A stretch of 62,000 nucleotides of DNA from Mesostigma viride (taxonomy: Eukaryota; Streptophyta; Mesostigmatophyceae; Mesostigmatales; Mesostigmataceae), in NCBI GenBank assembly GCA_009746045.1, contig RPFO01000104.1, positions 1,641,109-1,703,108 on the forward strand, read 5' to 3'. The notes beneath the pieces are model-generated. The model searched no databases. It saw nothing but the letters and a program-made list of their open reading frames with translations, and had not been told where the DNA came from. The position numbers and the translations under genes were made by a program. Positions 1-10,490 of this stretch are shown piece after piece (the stretch's first letter is position 1; the number at the start of each line of letters is the position of its first letter).

Positions 1-3000
1 AAAGCGGCTGAAGCAGCAGCGGTTGAGGGGAATGAGGTAAGTCTACCTCTGTTGTGAGGGGGGCTTTGTTCTTGAGGTCCGTTTCATGTAGGTTGCGACG
101 GCCGGCGTTTCTTAAGTGTGACACTTACTTCCTTTTGACTAACACTTACTTCCTTTCCTGATTTCGCATCGTTGAGGGAAATGAGCCAAGTGTACCTCTG
201 TTGTGAGGGGGGCTCTGATCTTGAGGTTTAGGTTTCATCTAGGTTGCGACGGCCGGCGTTTCTCAAGTGTGACATTTACTTTATTCCTTTCGGTTATGCT
301 TTCCTGATTTTTTCATATCATTGTTAAGGGGAACGAGGTAAGTATACCTCTGTCGTGAGGGGGGCTTTGATGTTGAGGTTCAGGTTTCATGTAGGTTGCG
401 ACGGCCGGCGTTTCTCAATCGGCATTTACTTTATTCCTTTTGGTTATGCTTTCCTGATTTTTTCGCATCAACGCAGTACGTGCAGGCCGAGAGGGCGACC
501 CACGCGGCCATCCTGTACTCAATCAGCCTCGACCAGCACGCGCGCCGCGAGAACATGAAAATAGATAGTACGTGGACTGCTGCCGTCGACGAACACCAGA
601 AGGGACTCTCCGAAGCACTTGCGACCTACAAGGGGAAGGCGCTGAAGGGAAAGGGGAAAGGAAAGGAGGTGGAGGTTGCGGATGCTCCCGTGTCTCTGCT
701 TGAGAAATGGGAGAAGTCCCCGGTGTCGCAGGATGATGATGACATCCTGGATGTGAACGATGAGATCGCGAAGGGCAAACGGTTGCGGAAGCAGCTTGCC
801 GTTCAGCCTCGGGACCTCGATGAGATGTCCAAAGCCTTGGTGCATCGAAATCGGGTGTGGACAAGGAACCTGTTCGTGGGGCCTCAGAAGCTCCTCGCAC
901 GAGACTTGCATCTGTCTAGAGCCGAGCAGAACGCCACCATTTTTGCAAACTCGGAGTCCGACTACGGCCACGACAAGCTGGTGATTCCTGTGTGGCGGTA
1001 CTCGTTCCAGTTTTTGGCTGACCGGTGCCCCAACAGTTTTCATGACTGGATGAAAAAGGAAGGCACCCAGCGTCAGCTCGCGCAACTCTTCGGGGAGATG
1101 GGGGGGCACGGACAATGAAGGCTGGCTACGCTCGCGCAATGACTGACAAAGAGATTGATATCTACCTGCGAACGAGCTCGGCCAAGGGAATGGCCGAAGC
1201 TGCTTCCACCGCGGTTCTGACAGGACCGGCCGATATTCTGGACTCACTTAAGCCCGTGGACGTGAGAAAGGCCGCGCTTTTGGACAGTTTGTGCAAGTCC
1301 GCCTGGGAGATGGCTCCACTCGAGAAGAAGACACCGTTGCCGCCAGCCATTTGCGGCTTTCTCGTGCTGGACGGGAACCACTTTACCACACTCATCAAAT
1401 CGGTGAAATTCGAACTGGTCACCGACAATATGACGGTGGACCAAAGATCTGTGTGGTACCAGGCAATGCTGAATGGTTTCATGAAGGCGGAAAAGCTCAG
1501 GGTCGTTGCGCGGGGAGGGAAGGAGCAGGAGGTCACGAAGACCGTGGCCGCGGCGAAGCTGGAGGAGTGGGCAACTGATTGGACGAATTTCGGGGGGGTG
1601 GACGTGCAGATGCTCAAGGGTGAGACCATCCTGCCGACCTGGTGGCAGATCCGTGAACAGAAGGTAAGCCAGGTTGCGACCGCCGGCGTTTCTATAAGTG
1701 GTTTTCTTGTGTTAATTTCAGTATGCCATTAGTTCGGTCAAGATGCGACCGCCGGCGTTTCTATAAGGGGTTTTCATGTTCCACCTTAGCATGCCATATT
1801 TTGGTCAAGATGCGACCGCCGGCGTTTCTGTCAGTCGTATTCTTGTTCTCAGTTGAGTTGTGCTTATTTGGGAGGACTGTCGATGTGTCTCTGCGCGTTG
1901 TTGCCCTACGGGGATGCAGGTTACCGAACAAGTCGGCAAGATGATCGAAGTTGTCAGGCAGCTCGGGAACGCCATGAACGCCGAGGACACAGCCCAAGCC
2001 AAGGCAACGTGGGGCTCAGCGCTGGGGGATGTGCACCGGGCCTACCAGGCATATGGACCCGTCAAGAGAGGGAAGGGCGTGTCTCTCCCAACTCCTCTGT
2101 ACGGCAAGATCTGGGCGATTGTGAAGCCCTTTTGGCAGAAAGGAGAGCAAGCCAAGGCCGAAGGGGACGGCGCAGGCGACAAGGCAGGAGGGGCTGAAGA
2201 GACGGACAAGTGGGGGCCGGACCAGAAGAACTTCATGCAGCGCTGGCTGTTCTGGTGTGAGGACCCTTTGAAGCCCGCTGTCGACGGCAAGCCGGCGATC
2301 GCACAGGATATCGCGGCTCGGCAAGACTTCCTTGACACGCGCCCTAAAGACAAGGCGCACGAACTGTCCATTTTCACCGCGCATCGGGAACTTGCGAGTT
2401 TCCAGTACTTCGACAGCCTGATCCAAGCGCCGATCATGTCCTGTGAGGCCCCTCCCAGCAACCTGATAAAAATAATGGAAGTCGCCAAGAATTTGATAGA
2501 GGCGGCAAAGCAATTCGCCCACATCAAGTTCCTGGAGAACCCCGAGCTGATGGCCGCTTGCAAACAACTAAACGGGACTTTCGACCCCGTATTGGTGAGG
2601 GAGCACGTGTTTGGCGTGAAGCTGAAGGGCACCGTCGCCACGGACCTCGACAAGTTCATCGCCGACTGCCGCCTGACCAGAGACTTTTGGCGGGTGATCG
2701 TCACGGCCACGAGGGCGATCATTCTCACGCTGAGGGACCTTCCGCCGGCTAAAAGGAAAGTGGTCGACCAGAAGGACTGGAAGTTCCCGAGAGGGCTGCT
2801 CGCTTCCCACCCCCGTCATTTGTATGACGATTTGGGGGTGAAGACCAAACATCTGCTGGGTGTGCCACAGCAGGAGGCGGCGGCGGAGGAGGAGGTGCAG
2901 GCGGCGGCTAAGGAGGAGGGGACTGCCAAGGCCAAGAGGGGGTGGTGGGACAGGCTGGAAGCCTTCACCTATTGGGACGGGGTGAAGATGGGACCCGACT

Positions 3001-3454
3001 GGATCGCATACAGGACAATGACATGGAAGGAAAACGAAAAAAGAAAGGATCTGGTGGTGACGAAGGTGGTGGACGAGTTGTACACGGGGTCTGAAGACCT
3101 TCCTGGGAAGCTGAAGGACCAGGCGTTTGCTGTGCTGGACCTGACAGCTGACAGCAACGAGAAGTGGAGGAACCTGCGCGAGTGGGATCAAGACTGTATT
3201 CCGGTCGACAGCCAGATACCCTTACCCTCCTCCCGTTTGAGGTATGCCGCGTGGGATGTGGTTGACCAGATCACCAAGGCCCTGTTGAAGGGACCCTCCA
3301 GAGTTCTGCTGGTGTTCGGGTTACCCGCCCATATCCGCCGGTGGAAGCGCCTGGTCCGACTTATCAAATATCGGCTTCTTGAAGATGGGTGGCAAGACGT
3401 CGACATGGACTTTGCCGTGGTCGTGGACGACGAAGACGACGGGGATCATCATTC

Positions 3455-3495
<41 letters not shown>

Positions 3496-5347
3496 GCTCG
3501 GAGAAGGAAGAGGGGGAGGAGGAAGAGGGAGGAGGAAGAGGGGGAGGAGGAAGAGGGGGAGGAGGATATTGCTGAGGGGCACCCGCCCGGGGTGGGTGGG
3601 GGGCAGGCGGAGGGGGAGAAAGGGGATGGGGATGGGGAGGAGGGAGGAGGGGGAGGGGGAGAGGGACGGGGGAGGAGATGGAAGGGGAGGGAAAAAGCGC
3701 AGTCGGGATGATGGAGGCTCGCGGGAGGAGACAATGGGGGGGATGAAGACAAAAGGGGGGGAGGTAAGCGCCAGCGTGCTGGTGAAGGAGACTCGAGGCC
3801 TGTCGTTGGAAACGCCGGCGGGCGTATCTGTGATGAGGAGGGGGATCGCCAGCGGGAGGGAGGCTCGCGGCCTGTTACTGGAAACGCCGGCGGGCGTATC
3901 TGTGATGAGGAGGGGGATCGCCAGCAGGAAGGAGGCTCGCGGCCTGTTACTGGAAACGCCGGCGGGCGTATCTGTGATGAGGATGGGGATCGCCAGCAGG
4001 AAGCAGGCTCGCGGCCTGTTACTGGTAGCGCCGGCGGGCGTTCCCGATTTACGGGAGGCGGTCGTGTCCGACAGATGGGAATGAGGCCTCGTCAGGATTC
4101 ATGGGGACCCCCGGTTGAGGGGACCCCCGCCCTCGCCTCGGTTTCTTTGGGTCTGGGTGACGATCCCGTACCGTCGTCAGGAAGGACGGTTGTGATGACT
4201 TTGCCCCCCGCTCGACGGGGATGGAGCAATGCCCGAACACGATACTGCTGAATGAGGATGACGATCCGGAGCCGTCGGCTGACACGGATTTTGTTGCGAG
4301 CACCCCACTGCAGAAGAGGGTATTGGAGGCTCGTAACGTGGAGGGTCCGCCGAAAGTCTCAGGTGGAGGGCCGGCGTTTGCCGGATTGATGCGCCCGACT
4401 GAGGTGGTCGATGTTGAGGCGCCGCCAGGGACATCGACCGCACCGTTACATTTGGATATCTTCGATCGACCAAGGATGCCCTTCCACGCTCCAACGGTAC
4501 ATTCGGCCGGTAAATTTCATTTTCAATAAACGAGTTTAATAAGTACCTTAATATATATTTCTACATAAGTTTTTTTGCATCAGTCCATGGCTTCATTGAT
4601 TTCTCACACGACCCTTCCGTATTCATGTTAATTGGCATGTGCTTACGTGCAGGGAAAGGCGAAGAAGAAACTCCAGTTCGGTTTCCCCGTGGATCCGCGT
4701 CTGGGACTGTGTCCAGAGAGGCCGGCCGTGTTGTTGGCCAGGCCGCGGTCGGCGAACCAGTTGCACAACCGGGGGCGGGAGGGGACGAGCTCCCACCCAA
4801 CGCACCAACTCACGCACCAGCCTTACCGTGCGGTCAGCCAGAAAAAACGTACGAAGAGTTGATGGCAGAGGCGGCGGCTGCGCAGGGGCAGAAGGCAAAA
4901 CGTCGGGGAGGGGGCAGGCGAGGGGCGGGGCAGGAGACGGAGGGTGCCGACGAACCTGCACAGCCGCAGAAGGGTGGTGGTCAGGGCAGAGATGCGACGG
5001 CCGAAAACCGAATCAGGGACGTTCGGCCGGACGTCCGGATGCGCTTTATGGATGGCGCGAAACTGAGTCGCGGAGGTTGGAGTTCGAAATGGGTAGACGA
5101 CGTGTGCATAAACTGGGAGCACAAGTACCCCAAGAAGGAAGATTTTCCGCTCTTTGGCACCCTCCTGGGCAAAGAGAGGGAGAAGGTGGTGTTCAGATGG
5201 TTTGATGAAGGGCACGACCTCGGTTGGAGTAATGAGTGCGAGCAAAAGTTTCGTTTCCCTCTGAAGTTCGCTAGAGAACATGTTACTCTCCTGAAGGAAG
5301 GCGCCAGCTGGGACAACATTCCTTCATATCGACCTGGCAAGCGATGA
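1..5347 (+). CDS. 3' part of a large multi-exon gene, product unknown
   Basis: I do not recognise this protein. The exon model is 1-36 (partial, 5' end outside the window), 477-1663, 1920-4509 and 4653-5347 (stop 5345-5347). The junctions at 36/477, 1663/1920 and 4509/4653 use GT-AG and keep phase. The product is rich in Lys, Asp, Glu and Trp. An Asp run at about 3457-3495 leads into a Glu/Gly tract, then a 72 bp coding repeat (3791-4052). The last exon is a compact domain with several Trp and aromatic residues (around WSSKWVDDVCINWEHKYP). Reading frame breaks at a seven-G run (1100-1106; one extra G would join the frames), within the G-rich stretch 3540-3760, and near 4220-4252. These could be sequencing indels, unrecognised introns or real decay. 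It could be the accessory protein of a large transposon, but no transposase motif is visible. Confidence 0.55.
22..470 (+). repeat. Intron 1 triplication of an exon end plus donor (about 150 bp units)
   Basis: Three units start at 22, 171 and 323. Each begins with the last 15 nt of the upstream exon (GTTGAGGGGAATGAG or a variant) followed by donor sequence. The first and third keep GAG|GTAAG; the second reads GAGCCAAG and has lost the GT. Each contains the motif TGCGACGGCCGGCGTTTCT and ends in a pyrimidine-rich TTTCCTGATTT-type stretch. The real acceptor follows at 474-476. Confidence 0.85.
1672..1829 (+). repeat. Intron 2 tandem repeat with GCCGGCGTTTCT motif, three copies
   Basis: The motif TGCGACCGCCGGCGTTTCT recurs at about 1674, 1743 and 1810, just after the donor at 1664. 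The spacing is about 68 bp, and there is little conservation outside the motif. It is the same motif as in intron 1 of this gene. Confidence 0.8.
3791..4052 (+). repeat. 72 bp coding tandem repeat, about 3.6 copies
   Basis: Units start at 3791, 3863, 3935 and 4007. In one frame each unit reads as an acidic/Gly stretch (SRPVTGNAGGRICDEEGDRQ). Each unit holds AAACGCCGGCGGGCG, close to the reverse complement of the motif found in introns 1 and 2 of the same gene. A GTAAGC at 3763 could instead make this an intron, so coding status is not certain. Confidence 0.7.
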
Positions 5348-5980
5348 TGGGCGAGGACTTTGCACGAAATCGCGTTTTGCACGTAATTGCCCACCGCAAC
5401 GTGGAGAAATGCAGATGTACATAGTAGTTGGATCAGTTACCGTGACTTTGGGCAGTTTAGTAGTTGGGGTGACGTGTCCAATGTATATATGGTGGGGCGC
5501 GTCCAAGGGGGTCCACGCTGATTGAGCACTTGCATGTGTTCTTTCAACATATTCGGACATGTATGAAATGAATAAATTGTTTGGACGATTGCAAATTGAT
5601 TGATTGAAGAATGAGATACCATTAATAATTGAAAAATGTAAAACCTCATTGTGAATTTGTACTTCAAACTTTCACATGCATGCCCCAAATTGTGCATTTG
5701 TGCAGGTTTTAATTATGAGAAGTAGCATTTCTCTACAAATATTGAGAAATTTAGGGGCACTTGGGGTTGTTGGCCATGTTCATTCATGATAAAATGGACT
5801 TTTTATGCTGTAAAATCATATTCCACTAGTCCAAAACGCTGCTTTCATGACGTCAAAAGTACCAGCAATGGCCCTAGGTTGGAGCAGTAGATGTTGGGGA
5901 CGCCCACTAGCCGTGCAGATTCGGGATATTCTACCCCCGGTCTGTACGGTTAGCGTCTTACTAGCATCACTGAACATAAG
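5348..5980. other. 3' flank, no gene seen
   Basis: AT-richer flank of the first gene. It contains TGTAA-like sequence near 5636, a possible distant polyadenylation signal. I see no convincing ORF, RNA gene or long repeat. Confidence 0.5.
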
Positions 5981-6233
5981 GCACTCCCGGCCAGTTAGGC
6001 TAGAAACACACGCCCTGATCAAGCATGCTGTTTCCGGCCCCACCGTCTAGGTCATCTAGTCGCTCCACACGTAAGCCAGCCATAATTTCAATGCACAAGG
6101 ATACACATTTCCATCACCATTCATCTTCATCATCCTGAACGACTCGAAAACGCGGAAAAGATAACGGCAGGCTCGAGCTACCATGGTCCGGATTCTCCCG
6201 ATTTCTGGCCTGCGCTGGTTGTCTCTTTGATAA
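5981..6233. mobile_element. Solo arm of a long-inverted-repeat transposon
   Basis: This about 250 bp stretch is nearly identical to the right arm (20,190-20,434) and to the reverse complement of the left arm (19,489-19,745) of the element further on. It keeps an outer end that reads GCGCTGGTTGTCTC followed by TTTGATAAGG. The partner arm is missing, so this is a deletion relic. Confidence 0.8.
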
Positions 6234-7130
6234 GGGTTTAATGACGTCAGTTAGCTAGGGATAAGGGAGGTTTTGCGACTAAAAGCCGCTCTGGCTGGTT
6301 TTGTCGGCCTCTTTCTTTGCTCCCCACCCACCCACCCTTGTCTTGGTTGCCTCTAGGGCAACGTACTTCATGAAGGGCCTTGAACGGCGTGCCTCCGGGC
6401 ATGTCAATAGTGTCACATGTATGCTTCCACTTATTGTTTTAATGAAGATGCTGGTTTTTGTGGGAGCTACGTGGGACATGAAACATTATTTTTCAATTTG
6501 CGTTTCAATTTGCGGTGGTTGATGAAGCATGACTATATGGTTGTCTCCTTGATATGCTGTATAGTTTTCGGAAGACACCGACGCACGGCTGACACGCATT
6601 AATTAATTAATTAATAGACACGTGACTGCGCACGGCTGACACGCATGGTTGACACTATACGTACCAACTTGATTATTTGGGTGGTTATGCCCTTTCATAC
6701 GGCTTCACGATGCATGGCTTTACATTTCCCTTCCTTATTTAAGTGAATGACATGGGGAGACATGCTGTAGGACTTGGCGCACTTTGCCTGAGCAAGGTGT
6801 GACAATTAATTCACCGCTATAAATGTGAATGGACCAAGTTCATCGAAACGGGGAAATAACGTTACTTGATACTAGATTTAGGGAGGTCCTGTGTTCGTAA
6901 CTTGCTGGTAGCTACTGTGGTTTCTCATTTTCGGTGTTGTCCGTGGAATCTCATATTTGGGCAGCTAGCCCCATGCACGTTGAGCGCTTACTGACAACAA
7001 TACAAGATTTAGACGCGTAGGGGGGCAAGAATCAATTGTGCGTCGGCACGGTAGCTTGCATCATTCACGATTTGTGCGTTTTAATCGAAGGGCATCTACT
7101 TAGTTCGGCAGAGCAACGGGGGTTGTTTAG
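6234..7130. other. Intergenic, no gene seen
   Basis: No supported gene. It contains a short (TTAA)n tract at about 6598-6617 and another GGTTGTCTCCTTGATA terminus-like motif at 6539. The pair 'ACGCACGGCTGACACGCAT' and a near copy flank the TTAA tract (about 6580-6650). Confidence 0.4.
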
Positions 7131-9055
7131 TTAGTAGTTGAATTGAATTGAATTGAATTGTAACATAACTCCGTTGGGAGTATATGTAGCACATAGCCCA
7201 GAGAAGGGGCATATGGCCTATCATACATTCTAAGCTACTTCCTGCAAGGGTGGGAATGTAAACAACACTTGCTCTAGGTGCACTAGGGCACCTGCACCAC
7301 CCAGAGTTTCAGGCAACACCCAGCGAAGGGGAGCCTGTCATAGGTGGGGAAGATCATCATGGCTATACAAGAGCTAGGACATGGCTTCTCTACAGAGAGC
7401 ATCTCTCTGCATGGCATAGCATGGCGAAATTCTTAATGCAACATCCATGGGGGTCCCGTTATAGGCAGGGCTTGGCTAAATCCTGTAGACAGCATCCATG
7501 GGGGCCATTATGGGCGCACATGCGCGTGGGCCACATGCTAGGCTAAGCCTGACTAATCTACACTACTGGTATGAATTCCCTAGTCTGGGGTGGCAGGAGG
7601 GGGCTGCCAGGGCTTGTGGTCAACGTGGATGACCGCCCCCCTCCAGTATACCGGCTTCCCCCCTGCGCTGTGCCGGAGCTGAAGGTAGGCCGGCCATAGC
7701 TCGCGTCGCCGCTGTTGCTGGGCCAGGGTCAAGTCGTCGTCCAGCGTGAAGCGAGTCCTCGAGAGCTTCTTGCGGCATTTAAGGAACGACAGCTTGTCCG
7801 CCATGTACTTAAAGGTGAGGAGCACGGGTGCCGGGCCAGCCTTCCCCCGCGCGCGGGGGAGGCGGACAGCCGACATGTCCAGCTCACCAGTGAGTAGCAT
7901 GGGGGCAAGAATGTCGCGCTTAAATGCCTCAAGAAGGGTCGTGGAGGTCTCACCTGCCGGCTGGTCGAAGTGCTTGACGATGACATTGTGGCTGCGCCGG
8001 GCGATGTCGGTTTCCTCGCGAAGGTCGAGGGCTTGTTGCTTGAGTTGTGCCGAGATGGTGGAGGTGGTGGAGGTGGTGTGCTGCTTAAGCAAGTCCGCCC
8101 AGGTGGAGGGAGCATCGCCGGCCGGGCCAGCAGACGCCGGCTGGGCGGCGATGTCCTTCACCGCCTGGGCGGTGAGGCCGGCGGTGTCATGCAAGCTCTC
8201 AAGGGCGTTGGCGGTGGCTTGAAGGCGTTGGTCGAGGTCGAGGAGCTGGGCTTTGATGTCGGCAGTGGAGGCGGAAATGGCAGTGGAGGTGGAGGCGGCA
8301 GCGGCGGAAATGTGAGGAAGTTCAGCAGCCAGCGTGCCACCCATTGCTGCTATGTCAGCAGCAAGGGGGGTCACGTGCTGCTGAAAGGCTTCCGTGAGGA
8401 TGGAACGGAGGGTGGGGGCGGAGATGGATGGAGCCCAGATCTCGTCGTCAGAGCGCTCGAGAAGGGAGTTGAGGATGGTGTGCTGGAGCTGGGGGCGGGG
8501 GCAGCCAAGCAGGGCGCCGTGGGTTTGCCAGCGGCTGCCGTTGCTGCCGATGAGGCGACCTTGGTCGTAAAGATGGAGGCACAGGTCGTAAAGCGAGGCG
8601 TAGTCCCCGTAGAAGATGCAGTCCATAGCATCGTAAGGAGACAGGTTGTTCCAGTCGTGATCATCGACCTTGAAAGGGTGGGGCCGAAAGCGCGGTTCCG
8701 AGGGGCGGGACCATCCTGTTTTGTCGGCTGGGCGGGTGCGTTTCGGGTCAGGCGATGCCGATGGCGAGGCATTAAGCCCGGGAGGTTGCTGGGTGGCCAC
8801 CAGTGCACGACTAGTGTCACCGCTGTCTACCGGACCTGATGGCGAAGCTGCAGCCGCAGCTGCCGCATTTTCATGGGCGAGCGCATCCGCCAAACTGCGT
8901 TGCGTCAAAGGACGTTTGCTCGTCATATATTGCGTGTTAGATTCGGAAAATTATATCAGCATGTGCGTCTTAGAAAGACGAAGCGATAGTGATATTCACA
9001 GCTGAATTTGGGGCTCAAACGTGAAAGTTATGAGCTCCGCCGTCAGCCATGGCTA
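7131..9055 (-). mobile_element. LINE-like retroelement, family A, full copy with ORF1 only
   Basis: On the minus strand the element runs from a 5' leader (about 9055-8927; 9001-9050 matches 60,825-60,880 of another copy), through the ORF1-type gene, to a 3' UTR of about 430 bp. It ends at a pentanucleotide (ATTGA)n tail at 7136-7160. The 3' UTR recurs at 18,935, 20,440, 21,765 and 59,775, always next to a TTAA-type tail. No endonuclease or reverse-transcriptase ORF lies between ORF1 and the tail, so the copy is non-autonomous in the style of half-L1 elements. Confidence 0.75.
7580..8926 (-). CDS. L1 ORF1p-like RNA-binding protein of a LINE
   Basis: An uninterrupted 448 aa protein with ATG at 8926-8924 and TAG at 7582-7580. 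The N-terminal third is Ala/Ser/Pro-rich. A helical, probably coiled-coil stretch around residues 215-265 (LLDLDQRLQATANALESLHD) precedes a basic C-terminal half. That half has RRM-like spacing (RRSHNVIVKHFDQ ... RLPRARGKAGPAPVLLTF) and a terminal domain (FTLDDDLTLAQQQRRRELWP ... GGKPVYWRGAVIHVD) matching the layout of the L1 ORF1p RRM plus CTD (Transposase_22 type). The expected role is binding the element RNA as a trimeric chaperone. Decayed paralogues at 20.9, 22.2, 60.4 and 61 kb show this is a repeat family. It is intact, so the insertion may be young. Confidence 0.75.
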   Translation of the reverse strand: MTSKRPLTQRSLADALAHENAAAAAAASPSGPVDSGDTSRALVATQQPPGLNASPSASPDPKRTRPADKTGWSRPSEPRFRPHPFKVDDHDWNNLSPYDAMDCIFYGDYASLYDLCLHLYDQGRLIGSNGSRWQTHGALLGCPRPQLQHTILNSLLERSDDEIWAPSISAPTLRSILTEAFQQHVTPLAADIAAMGGTLAAELPHISAAAASTSTAISASTADIKAQLLDLDQRLQATANALESLHDTAGLTAQAVKDIAAQPASAGPAGDAPSTWADLLKQHTTSTTSTISAQLKQQALDLREETDIARRSHNVIVKHFDQPAGETSTTLLEAFKRDILAPMLLTGELDMSAVRLPRARGKAGPAPVLLTFKYMADKLSFLKCRKKLSRTRFTLDDDLTLAQQQRRRELWPAYLQLRHSAGGKPVYWRGAVIHVDHKPWQPPPATPD

Positions 9056-9256
9056 CCTCGTGGCTCGTGGCTCGTGGCTCATGGTAGGTCAGGTAGGTAG
9101 GTAATTAATTAATTAATTAATTAATTAATTAATTAGACTCGTGCTCCCGTTGGGGAGTCACGGAGCCCGAACTGCCTTTCATCCCTTTGTTTGCACAACA
9201 GGAAGGAAGGTCAGAGACCCCCTTTCTCCTTCATGCTAGAGGCATGCCACAGCTGC

Positions 9257-9306
9257 GTGACTCCCAAACGGGAGCACGAGTCTAATTAATTAATTAATTA
9301 ATTAAT
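9257..9306 (+). mobile_element. Minimal 5'-truncated LINE insertion with 13 bp target duplication
   Basis: The last 28 nt of LINE family B lies here in reverse orientation to its host copy (9135-9162; one mismatch), followed by (AATT)n. The insert is flanked by direct repeats ATGCCACAGCTGC at 9244-9256 and 9305-9317. This is the signature of target-primed reverse transcription and fixes the 3' end of the family. Confidence 0.75.
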
Positions 9307-9332
9307 GCCACAGCTGCAATCGGACACGCTAA

Positions 9333-10135
9333 CTGGCTGTCCGCGACACTCCCGGAGCTAGTGTATACCACCCCCGGGGGGGCATTTTCTGGGGTGGGGG
9401 GGTGGGGGGGGTCTTGACCCCCGACCCCCCCCCCCCAGTTTTGGGGGGGGGGGGGGGGGGGTCGGCCCCCCAAAAATTTATATATCCTTAAGTGTATTAA
9501 AAAACAACTCTCTGCTTGGGCGCGGGTAGTTCCGGTGGGGCGCGGGTAGTTCCGGTGGCAAAACGCAGGGGAAGTGGCGCGGGGGGGGGGAGCGGCCTCT
9601 GAGAAGTAAGGAATACTAAGCGAAAATGCCACGTAGGGGCACAAAGAGAGACTGGACTGAATCGTATTGAGTTGCTGCAAATCATGATGAAGGGAAGAAG
9701 GGTTTAGGGGAGGGGAAAGGAGTAATATTTATACCTGGGACGCAACAGGGTGTTTACTTGCATTCCTCACGGTGACCTTACGCGCGTCACTTGGCTCCCC
9801 TGGTCACATAATGCTCCCGTTCTAAACCTTTCACCTATCACACTACCCTCAGTGGGTAACCAGCTGGTCGATACGTGGTACCTCTTAACCTACCGATATT
9901 CCGCTATTGGTTAATAAAAAATACCCATTTACCCGGAAAATATTTATATTTCAGGGAGGGGGGGGGGGGGTCTGCATCCAAAAACCCCTAACCCCCCCCC
10001 CCCATTTTCTTGGGGGGGGAGGGGGGGGTCCAACCCCTTACCCCCCGCCCCCCCAGTTTTGGGGGTGGGGGGGTGGGGGGGGGCTACCCCCCCCCCCCTG
10101 TATACACTAGCTCCGGGAGTGTCGCGGACAGCCAG
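9333..10135. mobile_element. 803 bp non-autonomous TIR element with poly-G/C subterminal regions
   Basis: The ends are a perfect 36 bp inverted repeat starting CTGGCTGTCCGCGACACTCC and ending GTATAC (9333-9368, 10,100-10,135). CTAA flanks both sides (9329-9332, 10,136-10,139), a candidate 4 bp target duplication. The ends continue into long alternating G and C runs (9375-9470, 9958-10,098) with imperfect inverted symmetry. The core (9480-9950) has no supported ORF. The uninterrupted homologous site is near 60,305-60,345. Confidence 0.75.
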
Positions 10136-10320
10136 CTAAACGATCCTGCAAGATCTGTGGGTGCAATGAGACCCATGTGAGCTTATCATAACAAGGAGCG
10201 TGGGCAAGTAATGTGAGCATAGCCAAGACGTAGCATCATTGGATGTACAAGGAAATATTTAATAGCTCTATCTTGATGTGCGTGTAGGAATAACTGCATG
10301 GAGGAATAACGGCGAACATG

Positions 10321-10490
10321 TGAAGGAACAAGTATCCCACAACCAGGAACGTGCATCCCACAAGCAGGAACGAGTATCCCACAAGCAGGAACGTGTTTCC
10401 CACCACCAGGAACAAGTATCCCACAACCAGGAACGACTATCCCACAACTAGGAACGTGTATCCCACAACCAGGAACAAGTATCCTCTGCC
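10321..10490. repeat. 21 bp minisatellite, first block (about 8 copies)
   Basis: Unit CCCACAACCAGGAAC followed by GTGTTT, GTGTAT, AAGTAT or GACTAT. It is the same unit as the large block at 11,628. Long ORFs across it arise only because 21 is divisible by three. Confidence 0.9.

Larger units (their letters stand above)
9135..10260 (-). mobile_element. LINE family B 3' end, split by two insertions
   Basis: Segments 9135-9256, 9318-9332 and 10,136-about 10,245 join into the same order as the unbroken copy at 60,180-60,440. Shared landmarks are GTGCTCCCGTTGGGGAGTCA, CATGCCACAGCTGC and GGGTGCAAT(G/A)AGACCCATG. A (TTAA)n tail lies at 9102-9134. A 48 bp retro-insertion and an 803 bp TIR element interrupt it. 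Confidence 0.7.

Noticed and set aside
519-1247. Minus-strand 242 aa ORF
   Set aside because: It is antisense to an exon with phase-consistent splicing, and has no protein-like features.
1-5347. Calling the first gene a transposase
   Set aside because: No catalytic DDE/D triad, zinc finger or TIR context is visible; unknown function is the honest call.
7970-8839. Plus-strand 289 aa Gly-rich ORF
   Set aside because: It is the antisense of the intact ORF1-type gene, which has homologous copies conserved in the minus frame.
9135-9283. Autonomous TIR transposon with 28 bp ends
   Set aside because: The inverted symmetry is explained by a small retro-inserted 3' end with its own 13 bp target duplication.
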